DNA of 64,000 nucleotides. It comes from Scedosporium boydii. Its lineage: Eukaryota > Ascomycota > Sordariomycetes > Microascales > Microascaceae. The position numbers and the translations under genes are program-made. The notes under the pieces are model-generated. The model was given only the letters and a program-made list of their open reading frames with translations. It searched no databases and was not told where the DNA came from. The stretch covers positions 124,001 to 188,000 of the forward strand of contig NJFT01000042.1 of the NCBI GenBank assembly GCA_002221725.1, written 5' to 3'. Below, piece after piece: positions 34,001 through 47,634 of this stretch; positions within the stretch are counted from its first letter, which is position 1; every line of letters starts with the position of its first letter.

Positions 34001-37000
34001 TTACAACCACGGCATCCACAACGCATCACACTGGGCCAGATTAAGCGGGTTGACCGCCTTAGCAATTAAGTCGATCACCGTCTGAGTGGCCGGCAGATTG
34101 CCAGGCGGGCTTTGCGCGAGACTAACGGCACGCTTAACGATCTGGTCCGTGTTCAACTGCACCGTCTCCCGGATCGTGTCCGAGGGCACCTCCATAAACT
34201 GCTCCTTTCGGTGGCTGTACGTAGTGAACCACACGAGGATCTCGTCGCGCACGAAGAGCGTCAGATTATGCTCGAGCTCGAGCTCGGGCTCCGTCAGGCA
34301 TCGCGCGATGGCTAGCATGGCCACGCTGAAGATGCCCTCCGTCGCCAACGGGCCCATGAGCGTCTGGAGGTTGGGCGTTAATCGGAAGGGCACGAGCTCG
34401 GGATTGACGAAATACGGTTTGTTAACCCCCATGTACGCCATGAGTTCTGAGCCCCAGATGTTGCCCGATCCGCGTGCAATGTGCATCTTGTGTGGGTATC
34501 GGTTATGCATGTACAAGATGTACGTCATGAAAGTGAGCGCGGCAAGTTGGTACGAGAATTGGCGTCTGAACAGCCAGAAGTCTTCGAACTCAGGATAGAT
34601 GCGCTGGAAGTAATCGAGAACCACCGTGTGTGGCACCCACTTCTCCTCAATGGCGTTAAGAACCTCGAGCCGAGCGGTGGCATGCTGCTCTGACGGTCGG
34701 TGCTGTAATAGGGTTAGCGGTGAGTGTGTGATGAAAGGTTCTGATCTGGTACTATTACTTACCGATGTCTTGGGCTCCAGAATAGCCCGCAGCTTTTCCA
34801 TGGCGAACATGATGGGCTCATCCTTGGACATCTTGTTCCTTCGGCAGTGGTCTTCGTACACGCCTTGTAGGGTGACCCAGCTGGCATCTTCCTTGACGAT
34901 TCGGATATGTGGTGCAAGAGGGACCATGATGGGCAGCGTGAACTGGAGGTCTCGTCTTCGGCTCTCCTTCTTCTTACCAAGGGTCTGATTGAGATGGCGG
35001 AAAAGCTGGAGGATGCGCTCCTCGCGCCTGCAGTGACGCGCTGCCGGGTGCTGGACAGCCCATGAGTGGATGCTACCGTCACGTCCCCTCATGCGTAGAC
35101 GCCTGTACGACGCGCTGCTGGTGCGGACGAGATCGACGTTGGGTAGGAAGCGGTCAATCTTGACAAAGTCCTGGTTCTTGTCCTTGTGCAACAAGTACTG
35201 TCCGGGGATGTCGACGTCGTCGAACTTTTGATACTGGAACTCGCTCAGGTGGAGCGAGAATGACTCCAGCGACACGCGGCAGTGCCGCCTGTCGAGCTTC
35301 TCCTCAAACTTATTCCTCCATCCTCGAAGCTTGTGAATGTATTCGTACATTGTTGGCTTGACTTGGACGAAATCGGCCTCGAACGACTTCTTGATATGCG
35401 CGGGCAAGATCGTCTCGGCAAACCGTGTAATGTTAGTCTCCGTTGCCGCTGGCAGCTTTACGTCCTTAGCGAAGGAAGCTGGCATTCGGCTGACATAGGC
35501 GAGAGCATCGTTAAGCAGGGCAACAATGAGGCGATATGCGTCTTCATCAGGTGGGCACTTGAAGTGCTTCTGGATCTGGTCCACCATGGTCTCCATCGAC
35601 AGCGCAAGTAGTGGGAATGCCGTCTTTAACGTGGTCATGATCTCGTCGTTGAGTTCCCACGGCTTTCGTTGACTACCCGTGGGGGGTTGGTTTTGACCTT
35701 GCTGAGCCGGCTGTTGCTGTTGTCCAGGGCGGGATTGACCGGCCTGCTGCTGCTGCTGCTGCTGCTGTTGTTGTTGCGCCGCTGCCGCCGCATTCTGGGA
35801 AGTGCCCTGGCCTTGCGTCGCTGGCGTTTGCGCCTTCTGTCCGTCCTTAGTACCTTCAGTCTTCACGTTGGCATTCTCCGTCTTCGCTGTCTCGCCATTA
35901 GCGGTTGCCGGCCTAGACGTCGAACCTTCGGGCTTCTCCGTCTTGGCCTGAACAGGAGATTTGGATGCGCCACCAGCCGCAGCCGCCTGCTGGGCCTGCT
36001 GCTGGGCCTTTCGAACCTTTTCCGCCCTCTCCTTAGCCTCCTGGTTTTTCTTGATCGTAAACATGTCCTCGCGGTTCGTCCTGAGCTGGAAGTAAAGCGC
36101 CTGGGGGAAAGATCGGGCAATTCTCAGTAGGATGTTAAGCAATCGTGGCGCCTCCTTATAGCCCAGCCCACTGAGCAGCTGGGGGATATAAGTGATCCAG
36201 TACCACACCGGTGTGTCTCCCTTATAGTCGTCAAAGCCGGATGCGATAACGCCTTCATTGTTATCCAGAGTTAGCAGCCAGAGGATTCGTGATATCAGCT
36301 TGCGGCACTTGTGGCTCTTGTAGCTGCCAACAGCCTGAAGATAAGATGTCAGGGCCTGCTTAGCCGAGTTCAAGTCGGTCGGATCCTCCTTGAACTTTCG
36401 CTCGTTGAAATAGCCCCACTCGGCCCACGCCTTCGCAGCAGTGATGTCGAAATACAGCGCCGTCCCGAACGCGGCGTCAGCATCCTGGTTTTCCTTCAAT
36501 TTCTCCAAGAACATGCCCTTGAGGGTGTAGAATTCTGCCTTTTGGGGCGCGGAGAAGTAGTTGAGGTTTGTGTTATTGATCACATCCAACCCGCTGCGCA
36601 GCTCGTCAGGATTTTCGTAATGACATCTCGCCTGCTCTCTGAGCTTAAGGAAGGCCTCCTGAATTTCAATGTTGGGGAGCGTGTAGATCCTGCTCAGCTG
36701 GCTGATACAAACCTCGGGAAGGTTGTGCTTCCTGGCAACGTGCGCGAACCGGTTGATAATCCAGGCGGTCTCATGGTATCCTCTGTAAGCGAACGATGCG
36801 CCGCCCGCGTTTTGGCCACCAGGCTGGGGGAGTAGCTGAAGATACTTCTGATTAATGAGACCGAAGATATGCTGTCTCCAGGTGACCAAGTCCTGCCATG
36901 ACTGGATGTCGTCCCAGACGTTGGGGAGTCGATCTCTCCAGGCACCGAGCAACAACTTCAACTCGCCCGACTTGACGTCGAGGTTGCTTTGGGTGGTATT

Positions 37001-40000
37001 GGCAAGACTCTGGCAGATGATGCTGGCATCGTGAAGCTCCACCAGCTGCTGGAAATTTTGCAGCAAAGGGACGTGGGCCTTGGTCAGGTTCGCCGGTAAC
37101 TGGTGCCATTTCCGGATTGACAATTGAATAGCTTCGTCGCAATAGCGGCTAAAATCGTGTATCGTCTCCTGGCCGTTGTGGAATCTCAAGAGCGACATGA
37201 ACGCCTGGAAGAACAGGCGACGGGGTGTCGGCGCGTCCATGAAGCCCTTGATAATATTGTCCAAGCCCTCCCGGTGCGTGGGATCCTGCCACATATCGTG
37301 ACACCTCCAGGCGCATTCGAGTAACAGATCCTGGAAGTTCTCGTGCTTGGCAAAGTCTTGAAGCATATCCCACTGCTGAAGCTTCTGAGCGCAGCGTACC
37401 CAGTGGTCTTCCCAAAGCATATATTCGGCCTGGGAGAAGGGCGTGACACCAGTACGAGCCTTGATCTGGGCTGCCTCATACATCTTCTGGGCCTTATCCC
37501 ACATGCCATTCTGCTCGTATGACAAGGCAGCGTTTGACTCGACAAATTGGCAACGGCGGCGCCACGTTCCATAAAACATGTCCTCCTCCTCGAGAGACGC
37601 ATACAAGTCGACAAGTGCGTCAAGGTTGCTCTCACGTACCGTTGACGATTCGACTTGAGGCTTGACAGCGGCTTTTTCCAGCTGGACAAGGCCAGTGTAC
37701 CATCCCCCGTACGTCTTAGAGACGAACTTAACGACGTGCGGTGGGAGTCTGCACTCTGGCCAAGCCCTCGAGGCGCCTTCCACAAGAGACTGAACCACAT
37801 TGGGCCGCTTGTCAATCTGTCGATTGTGGTAGTCCTTGATCAATAACGCTACCAACGACTTCTGGAGATCCATCCGTTCGTCCTTAGCAGTGGCGGACCA
37901 GAACATTGGGAAGAGCGTAACCCAGAGCTGGTGAGCGACCTTCAAATCGACGTGCTGCAACTGTGCCAGCGGTTCGAGAATGTCACGAACTTTGACATCA
38001 CCGAGATCGGTAAGGAATTTGCGGTGCTGTGCCATGAACGCCTCGAACTTTTCATCGCACATCAGGCTGGGCTGTCGCGAATCCTTGACGTACATGCAGG
38101 TGAGCTGTGAAGGAGACCAAGTTCGATAATCGTCGCGGTTCAGCTGAGCAACAGTGTTTGACTCGACGGCGCCGAGGAGGAGCTGCGAAGCTTGGACAAG
38201 CCAGTACGAATCTGCAAGACTCATCCAATTCTGGTCGGAGATGACATAGGCGAGACGAGCAGTCGCCGTCTTTGATAAGCTGCGATCCATAATTGTCATA
38301 AAACGGTTCCTCATCTCCACATCTTGAGCCCGAGTGCCGATAAGGAAAGCATGTTCCATGCGCACAGTCAACTCGCTTCTAGCGACTTTGGGGTCTTCGT
38401 AGATGCGAATGACGAGCTTCAAGAACTTGGTAAGCATCGTAGGGTCAGGGCGGTGTTCGAAGGACAACATCTTGTGGAGGACAGCGGTTTTCTCTTTGAG
38501 AGTAGGCCAAGTCCCTTCCGAACGGAATACCCAAGCCTCGACCATGTCGAGGATAGCTTCGCAGAGTGGAATGTGGTACGACTTTTCAACAAGCGTGGCC
38601 AGGACGCTGAGGAAAGGTCTTCTGTTGTCCCCGAGGACTTCCATGCGCAAAGCAACGGTTCTGATGGCCCTCAACATAACCTTTGTCTGGATCTCGAGCT
38701 CGTATGGCGACATCTCGCCGGATGGCGGCGGGTTGGCATCTTGAGAGCGGGGTGGCGCCGTCTGAGCGGTGGCAACGGCGGTGTAATGTTGAACGTGCTC
38801 TCGGGCAAGTCGACTTTGAAGTGCCTTCATCAGGATGGGTACGTGCTGGTCGATAACCGGGGGCTTGCGTTGACCCAAAGACCAAAGTAGGTTGACTCCA
38901 GAGGAATAATGGCCGTTGGCCATCAGCTCGCCGGCGATGGAGGAGAGAGAAGTTATCGTTTCTGATGTCTGAACCTCCGATTCACCCTCGCCGTCGGCAT
39001 CCTCCATAGGAACGTCCTCCGGGACGGCATCCAAGATTCTCTTAATAATAGGCACGATCTCGCGACCCTCGTCACCATCATTGTCCGGGACATGAAGGCA
39101 GTCTTGTATTTCAGGGTTCTCAGACTTGACGCACTTCTCGACGACCTTCAGTACGGCGCTGAGGTTCTTATTGATCCACTCATCCGATTTGAAATGCAAG
39201 ATGACCCTGACAACCATGAGGGTGTTGATGATACTGGTCATGAACTTGTCATCATACTTCTCCTTGTCAGATGGATCGGCGGTTAAGACGGTCTGGGTCT
39301 TTTCAGACGCGAGGAAACCGTGGGTCATCGCGGGGAAGGAGTCCAATTCAAGATCACCCCAATACTGCGGCTGAAGCAGATTATACAGCAACTGAATGGC
39401 CTTTTTGGCGAGATCGCCATTGAAAACGGCTGGAGCAGCCAGGCCGGGCAGCGTTGTATCCCTAGGTTTAGCAGACTGAAGAGGGAATCGGTCGTTCAGT
39501 TGGGCGATGAACTCGATAAGATACTTGATCATCTTCTGTCGTGCCAGTGGGGGGATGATGAATTCTGCCTTCTCTGGTACCGCCAGATGAGGAGTTTGCC
39601 GGGGGGGCGCCGAGGGGGAGGCGGATCCCATCTGCTGATCGCCTTCGAGCTTCCTCTTCTTAGTGTTAGGAGACTCCGACAAGGCTCTGGCACCTGGCAC
39701 ACCCGGTCGAGCCATGACTGGTGAACCGGACGACCCTGGGGTTTCGGAATCCGGCCTTCGCTTCCTAGTGGTGGGCGATTCCGGGGCAGGTGTCCCTGCG
39801 GCCGGCTTTCCTTCAACTCGGCGTTGCTCCCACTGCCAGATAAGCCACATCATGCTCAGGGCAAGCTTGCGGTTCTCATTCGTAGAGTTGGGGGGCAGTG
39901 CCACCTTCCGGAGGTTGGAGATGATGAGCGTCACGTACTTATCACGAGCCTCATAGAAGAGGTCAGGGTGCTTCACCAAGAAATGGAAGATGGAGGTCGT

Positions 40001-43000
40001 CTGATGGCCCTCGTCGGCAAGGACACGTCGGGGAGCGAGAGCCCAGGCATTGCTCCTCTCATTGGGAAGAGTATTGCATCGCTTAGGGAGAACAGGTGCC
40101 ACGAGTTCCAAGGCTTGACTGACAAGAGCTCGACCTTCGTTCTGGTTGATTCTCAGAAGCGAGAGGTATATTTGGGTCGGGATCTTGGCTGGCGTCTCAA
40201 ATAGAGCGATGAAGTAGCCGATGACGACGTAGGCCGCATGCTTGATAATCACGTCATCAAGTCGAATGTAAGTCCAGCCGAACTTGATGATATCCTTCCG
40301 TGAGTCCTGGAGAGACGTGTGGTAATACTTGACAATCATGGCGGATAGTTGCAAGACTTCGAACCGTGTATGATCAATACCGGGCTGCGCCGTGTCATCG
40401 ATGTTCATGTCAGAGATGACCTTCCACATCCTAGTGGAAACAGCATCCAGAACGGAACGGTCCATAAGCTTGGGTCCCTTTATCGGCTCCGTCTGGTTCC
40501 AGTTACGCATAACATCCATGGCGATGATTGGGTTGACAATGTTATGCAAGAGGAACCATTTGGTCTTCTGGGGAGCCGTCTTATTGCCGTAAACCTCGAG
40601 ACACTTGAAGAACGTCGCCTTCCAGAAGTCTATCGAGTCGCTGCAGATGATGAACTTGTAAATGTACGCGTAGAGGGGGTGAGTGGCCCTGAACTCGCCA
40701 GCAGTGACAGATTGGATCAGGTTGAGGAGGGGGTCAAGGTCCTTAGGCGACTGCTCGAGTGTCTTGACAAGGATTGAAACGAGCTGCTCAGCCGCCTGAT
40801 CGGCCGGAAGACGAAGCTGAGGAGGTAGTGTAAAGTTGCGAAGGGTTTGCTCGAGCTCTTTTCCGGCTTGTTTCAGCCAGGTAATGACCTCCGCCTTTTG
40901 CATCCACGCCTCAGCTCCAGGCCACCTGCTCAGAGAATCGAGAATGTGTATAGTATTGATGACTGCGGAGGACTTCAGATCGCTCTGCTTCTGTCCGATC
41001 TCGACGCACTTCTTAATCAAGCTCTCCACGTCCGCAGTGGCAGCCTCACGCAAGGGGCCACTGTTAGGATCGTCTAACGCCTGCGCCAAGAATCGACCAT
41101 ACTTGAGTTCGCCCAATTTGCTCAGCAAGAAACCCCACACCTCCTTGGGGTATCGGTTGATGTACTTGAACAGGGGTGGCCTAAATGGACTCCTTTGAGT
41201 TCGCCGAAGTTGCTCTTCGAGGTCTAGGACGGTGTTAATGAGGCGCTCCTTGAAACCGTCGGCCCCATCGGGAAGCAGGTGGAAGACGTTGAAGACAGCG
41301 GCAATGACCTTCATGGGAGGGGCCTGCTCGAAGAATGTGAAGGAGATCTGCTGCAGCATATTGGGGTCCGCAATCGCCTTGATGTGGTCGAGCAACCGAG
41401 CACCAATCTCCAATTTGAAATAATTAGTTAGGAGTTTGAGGATGCGTGCAAGGTTGTTCAAGCCATGCTCGGTAAGCTTCTTAGAATCGGCGAGGTTGGC
41501 GAGAACAGGCCGCAGTCCGCCTTGAAGTAACTCCTTAGGTAACTTAGTCGAAGGAGAAACAATCGACTTCAGGGCATCGTTGGCCGCGTCAATTGTGGCC
41601 TGTGACTCAGAATAGAGAGATTTGAAGAAGACCGCAACGACCTTTGTCCTGGTCGCGATGAGGGCCGCCTTCGAGAAGTCGGGAAAGGCGACGGCGGTAC
41701 TGAGAAGCTTGATGCATGCTACTCTGAGGGCCACGATGTTCTCCTGAGTCCTGTACTCGGCGGGTTTATTAGCCAGGGATTCGTCGCTAGCATCCGCGAG
41801 AGCCAGACACTCCATCAGCATGCGGTTTAGGTTCTCGTCAAAGGTAACCCAATCCTGCTTGAGATTCATGTGATAAGTGACGGCATCAATATAACCGATT
41901 TGGACCGCAAAGGGAAGAGCACGCAAGGGCTTCGCGTAAATTGGTTGAAGAAGCCTGTCCCTGTAGTGTTCGACGAGCTCCCAAACCTGGCATTTGGCAG
42001 CTGAAGCGATGAGTTCAAGAGACCGCTTCGCCGTTTCCCGGATGTGCGGGTTCATGTTGCTCAGTTCGCTATTCAACAGCATGCAAATCTGTGCGAGACG
42101 GTGTTGCTTTACCTGAGGCTGCCCCGGTTGCTGTCGCACAGGAGTGAGATCCTCCTTTTTGGCGTTCTTGGAGAGTCGTTTGAGGAGAATCTCGAGCGTC
42201 TCCTGTGCATAACGTCTCGTCTTCTCTGGTAGGTCCTGCGGTATATCCTTGATGACATATAAGAGAGCACGGATAAACTCTCCTTGCTTCGATGCGAGCC
42301 AGTATTCTCCCAAGTCGAATTCAGTGAGCATAAACTTGATGCCCAGAGTGCCGCCGGTCTTGGTGAACCACTCCTCCTCATAGCAGCTATGGCAGAAGGT
42401 CGTGCACATGTAACTAAAGAAGGGTAGTCGGGCCACGCTCATCTCGGAGCCGAAGAGGATGGCGGTCGACCTGTGGATCTCACGCAGCGCCGCCTGTGCG
42501 ACCTCGCGCACTTCAATTTGGTCGGAAGCAAGAGACTCAACAATGGCGTCACCAAGGACTCGAGCATCGATACAAAGAGGCCCTTCTCCAGCATGCTGAT
42601 CGAACGGAGTCATGAAGCGCTTGACATCAACCACAGCTCGCCCAACCTCGATGATTGTGAAGTGTCTGCACACGTTCATCAGGAAGCCGTCCGATCCCTC
42701 TTTAAACTCGGGCATCGCCTCGGCAACCATGAGGGCCTTCAATAGACGCTTCACAAGCGCATCTTGACCGTCTTTCTTGGGAATGGAGCAGTCCCGGGAC
42801 GAGGTGATAAAGGGGGAAAAGTCGAATTCTACCTTCCTACGGAATAGATCCTGGACCTGGAGACGGAGCAATCGTGAGTAGTCCTCCGGCAAGCCATCGA
42901 AGCCAATGCGTAGCTTGAGCTGGGCTTTGAGGAACTGAAGAGCTTGCGTTTTATAGTACGAATCGTACTGGCGGCCCTGATTAGCTTTCGTGGTGGGCTT

Positions 43001-46000
43001 AGGAACCTCGGTAAGCTTCCTGATCGCAAGATCAATACCAATCTCGGCAGGGAATGGGCGGTCCTTCTTCGATCCGACGAGGCGGAGCTGTAGACTGACG
43101 GGGTCATCAGCAAATTCCTGGAAGTTGAGCTGCTGTACATCTGTCATGAATTTCCGGTTTCGTCCTCCAAGCTTGCCAAGAATGCGCATTGTAGTATGAG
43201 CGTGGAAGTGGCTGTAAGGGTGAGGCTTGAGATGGTCGAAGAGGGCAGTCATCAACTCATCAACAACCGGCGCCATGATGGGATCCAGATAATCAGCAGT
43301 CAAGTTATCAACGCACAGCTCTAATGTTCTTAACCCTTGACCAACCAGATCTGTGCCTGAACGCAATGCAACCACGAGAGGTCGCATCAAAAAACTGAGA
43401 TGGGGAAGCAGGTTGCTGAGCCTAGCAGGGACTGTGAGACAGAGCTCGACATACAAATCCCGTTCAGAGGGCTTTCTGGCAACCATGAGAAGGTTGTTAA
43501 GCACATCCAGAAGCATCTCGAGGAGAGGCAGAATTTGCTTGTAAAGATGTTCAAACTTGCCACCACCGATACTCCTAAATAGAGACCTTAGAAGAAGGAA
43601 GTAGTTGATCGGTTCTTCTGCCTTTGAGGACAGGTCGATAGACTTTGTAACTATGTCCACAACATGTGGGAGGAGGACCTGTTCATTGTGGCTGGCGAAT
43701 AAGGTCACAGCCATAAAGGCAAGCTTGAACAATCTCAACAGAATAGCAGACTTCCTGACATCGGCGGAGCCGACCTGGTCGATTCGGTCCATCAGGAAGC
43801 GGAGGAGCATGCCGCAGAAACTGGGAGAGGTGGCTTCGCTAGCAAGGAAGAACTGGGGGATGTGGAGGAGGGCGGTGTGCTCGAAAATCATGTCGTAAAG
43901 TTGGGGTATCTCTTGTTGAAAAACTTCATGGAAAGTAGCGGGATCGATGTAATGGAATACAGTTGCGAACGTCTCCAGGAGGTCCTTTTCCTCCTTGCTG
44001 CAATTGGCGTTCGCAACATACTCTACAGGGGATGTAGCCTGCGTCTCCGCCGGAGGCTTCTCCACCTCGTAGTACCGGAAGACATGCGCGCCCTCGCGGA
44101 AAAGTTTGGTTATAACTTTGACTTCTTCAGCCGTGAAGCCAAAAGCCACGTCCTGCCAGTGAGGCGGAGCATTCTTAGGGTCGACGCCCGGGCCGACGTT
44201 GCACGTTCGAAGCTGGTAGAAAGTATTTTTGAGACCATTCATTAGGTGTCGGAATAAGAACTTGTTGTCGGCGATCGGGTCGGGTGGTCGGTCTCGCGGG
44301 TTCGCGGTCCTAATCGGTGTGGCCGTGAAGATATCGATCTCATCCCAATCAGGAGGGAACCTCTTGTCGGGGAGATATGACTCTGTAACACCGTCGGCCG
44401 CCTGCTGTGCATACTTTTTGGAAAGCTTAACAGCATTATGGTATTGTCGGTTCATGGCTGCAAACTTGTCTCCAATCGAATTCAGAATCTTCATCAAGTA
44501 ATGCCTCGCATCAACTTTGTTAGGCATCTTTGCGATGCATTCCGCCATGTTGAGAAGAAGCTTTGCGCTCATAGTTTGGAAGCTCGCACCAGGGAAGTCG
44601 TCCTGCAGATTCTTGGTATAAACCTCGACCGTCTTTCGAATCTGCTCAGGCTGCAACAAGTCCCGAACGTGGTGGATCAGGTCGGCAAGCATGCTGTACG
44701 CGAGCGGTCGCATGGTCTCGTACACAGTCACGCCATCTCCAGTTAGTGTCCTCTCATCTAACAACTCGTCAATCTTGTTCAAGAAAATACGAGGAGAGGA
44801 GTAATTGATGATATGGCGTATCGCGACAAGGAGTTCCTTTCTCGCGCTGGACTTCTCACGAGGACAATCCTTGAGCAGCCTGACAATAACATCCGGCAAG
44901 ACTTTGATGAAATCGGCCAACTGGCTCTGGTATTGCCGCAACAAATACGCCAAGAGACTCATAGTCTTTACCTGGGCAGTGATGAAGTCGCCGAAGGCTG
45001 CTCGGTTCTTAATCAGAGGGCTGACACCAGTGAATATCTCTCCCTTAGCCTTCGCCTCCTCGTGGGCCTGTTTCTGCGCACTCGCTTCCAGGAGCAACAC
45101 GTTTGTGATCGTTGGGACGAAGAGCTTAACGTTGTGCGCAACGAGTTGTCGTGAGACTTGGAAGATGGATACGACGATTATGGGACACTCGGCAAGGACC
45201 TTGAACGACTGCATACCCTTAACGAGCATCCTGTTTTGCTGCTGGGGATCTGGTCCTAGATCGTTGACTGAGGCTACGGGTGAGCCCGGTCGCGGAGACT
45301 GGAAGTTCGTCTGGGTACTGCCAGGTGTAGAGGGCGCACCATGCGCGGCGCTGGTTGACAGGGAGGTGTTGTCGAGCTGTTCCCGTACCATCGACTCGGT
45401 CCGACCAAAGATTTCCTGGATAAGAGTCAGGAAAGGCTGAATCTTGCTAGAGAGCTGCCGAGGCAGATGTCTCAGGATCTCAGAGATGATCTTGACGCAT
45501 ATGACGGCATTCTCTTCGTTATCTTGTCTTATGAGGGTCATAAGAAGATCGACAATCTCTACGGCGTACGGTTCGAGAGCTGTGGGTGGGTGTGGAGGGG
45601 CGCCGGCAGGAGGGGGAGCAGGGGCGAGAGGAGTCGGCAATCGGTGGAGAATCTCCAAGATACAGTTGCGTAATTTCTATTTCATGTTAGGCAAACACGT
45701 AACGTGTTGGTGGAGAAGGGGAAGGGTGATACACACCTGCTCCGGAGAGTTGCTCTGGAAGATGCATGGTCCCCTCAGAATATTGATGAATACAGGCATC
45801 ACCCTTCTAAGGAAGTTCGGGTATACAGGACCGACAGTATAGTGGTCAAGACTGTCGCGCAGAACTGAGGCGGCTTCTATCCTCAGTCGAGGCTCTGTAG
45901 TCAAGACGGTTAGCCGAAGAGAAAAGAGGATATGTTTGGAGGGGGTGGAGGGGTTCATCAATTCGCCTTACCAAGCTCTGGCGTGGCTAGCCGTTTCACG

Positions 46001-46020
46001 ACATCGTCTATGTTCGCCAT
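34001..46020 (-). CDS. tra1: Tra1/TRRAP, PIKK-family pseudokinase of SAGA and NuA4
   Basis: Four exons (45972-46020, 45737-45894, 34763-45676, 34001-34702) give 3940 residues, close to the usual 3700-3900. HEAT/TPR-like helical repeats fill the first 2700 residues. The FAT region (about 2700-3250) includes [21 protein letters not shown] low-complexity insert follows, with 11 consecutive Gln near residue 3370. The PI3K-like region (about 3530-3870) has [20 protein letters not shown] but no DxxxxN/DFG catalytic pair that I can see, as expected for this pseudokinase. The FATC tail ends [16 protein letters not shown]. Tra1 is the activator-binding scaffold of the SAGA and NuA4 acetyltransferases. 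The last intron (34703-34762, 60 nt, GTAAGT..TTACAG) has no in-frame stop and is easily missed. The first two introns are 77 and 60 nt. Confidence 0.95.
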
Positions 46021-46971
46021 GGCGGCTGCTGGCGCATCAAATAGATGCGCAGCGCAATTCCATGGAAGACGGAAGACGAGTGGCCAAGTGTCAGGCCGGG
46101 GCCAGCTCCCTCTCGATGCTACTGTCTACACGTCGATAGGTATTGGATGAACTCGAAATGCTTGGAATCAAGGTGGGCCGCAAGGCTGATGGACGAAATC
46201 GCAAGATTGGCGAGGAAAGGGTATCTCAAATGATCGTCTAATTCTCGTCTGTATTAAGGTAAAGTATTCAGCACGGAATTGTCGCCTTGGATGAGATTCG
46301 GGGATGGTGTTGTGGGAGAAATGGCGACAAACCCACTATGGGCGATTAATGGGAGCTCTTTCGCAAGGCCAAAGCTTAACATAAAGAGTTGGCGTGGAAA
46401 TTTTGGAGGCAGTCGCGGTCGGGGGCTGCTGTCGCGAAATCACATTGCGCTAGGCGGTGGATCAATATTCTTCCGGACCAATAAAAAGGCGTTCCTGATT
46501 TTTGGCTTTGTCAGCGGCAGTTCCCGGTTTTTTCATGTGAATAAGTGGAAGGGGTCTGGGGCTTATCGATAAGTTATCTACAATCGCAGCTTCCCCCACC
46601 AACGAGGGGTCCACCTTCCTCAGTTTACATTAGATAGAGATACATCAATCGATCTTAGTCGTGACAGAGAAGGGATCCTCAGCTCAAAGACGTTGAGGCC
46701 TAGGCACCACAATTGCAGATTCATTGTTGCTGCAGCTTGAACAATAGTTCGTAGATTACTAATCCAGAAAGACTCGAAGCTCCAGCTCAAGCCTTCAAAG
46801 ATAGCGGTGACCCATCTCAGTTTGTGCTCCTTACCAGTTCTCCTCCAAGAAACTATACAGCGTTTTCCCTTGGACACTGCTACCAGTGAGCTGTTTCTAT
46901 CTGAGGATCTTCTCCAACCCGCCAACACACCCTTTTTGAGAATCTTCGCCGCATAGCACTCGACGTTAAGG
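46021..46971. promoter_or_regulatory. divergent promoter region of tra1 and the GGCT-like gene
   Basis: About 950 bp between divergent ATGs. A CCAAT box at 46478-46482 runs straight into an A-rich TATA-like stretch (AATAAAAAGG), oriented toward the plus-strand gene. No other gene was recognised. Confidence 0.45.
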
Positions 46972-47634
46972 ATGTCGAAGCCTAACGGTACAGAAAGGCT
47001 ACGGGCCGTTGAGGACACCACTCCTACTCCCGAACCCAACAACTCCAATGGACCATTCACCTCCTTCTTTTACGGTATGTAGTTGGCCCCCATTGATAGC
47101 AGTCGGCAACTCGACCTCTCCAAAGCTAACACGAACTGAACGAATCCCTCCCGCAGGAACCTTGGTATGTGTCATATTGCTAGCTGGCCCGCTCCTTCGA
47201 GCGTGCTCTTGAATTGTTCAGGGCACTAACACGGTATAATTTAGATGGCTCCCGAGGTCCTCTTTTCTGTAATATACGGACGCAAGAATCCCGGAAAGGT
47301 GTTTGAGGACCTACATACATTTCACCCAGCGATTCTCGACAACCATGCCCGGCGAGTGCTCGCTTTCGCCGACTATCCAGGTGTTGTACCGCAAGAGGGC
47401 GAATCGGTCCAGGGAGTTTACGTGACGGGACTCACGGACGCCAATATGGAAAGACTCGACATATTTGAGGGATCGGAGTATGTGAGAGAGAAGGTCAAGG
47501 TTCGACTCCTTGAGAACGGCGAGACAAGAGAGACAGAAGTGTACATCTATCTGCACGCGGATGATCTCAAGGAGGGAGAGTGGGACTTTGAGCACTTCAA
47601 GAAGGAGAAGTTGGCTCTCTGGTCGAGAGAGTAG
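46972..47634 (+). CDS. gamma-glutamylcyclotransferase-fold (AIG2-like) protein
   Basis: Three exons (46972-47074, 47157-47164, 47245-47634) give 166 residues. The middle exon has 8 nt (GAACCTTG); only by including it does the signature strand FFYGTLMAPEVLFSVIYG form, the substrate-binding loop of the GGCT/AIG2 fold. The fold continues with HPAILDNHARRVLAFADYPGVVP, GVYVTGLTDANMERLDIFEG and YVREKVKVRLL, then EVYIYLHADDLKEGEWDFEHF. The glutamate in LDIFEGSEY matches the family's catalytic acid position. Related enzymes release 5-oxoproline from gamma-glutamyl peptides or glutathione; the substrate of this subgroup is unknown. It shares a promoter region with tra1. Confidence 0.88.

Noticed and set aside
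34001..45658. tra1 as one uninterrupted exon starting at 45658
   Set aside because: That start lacks the conserved N-terminus; two upstream exons (45737-45894, 45972-46020) join in phase, and 34703-34762 has full splice signals.
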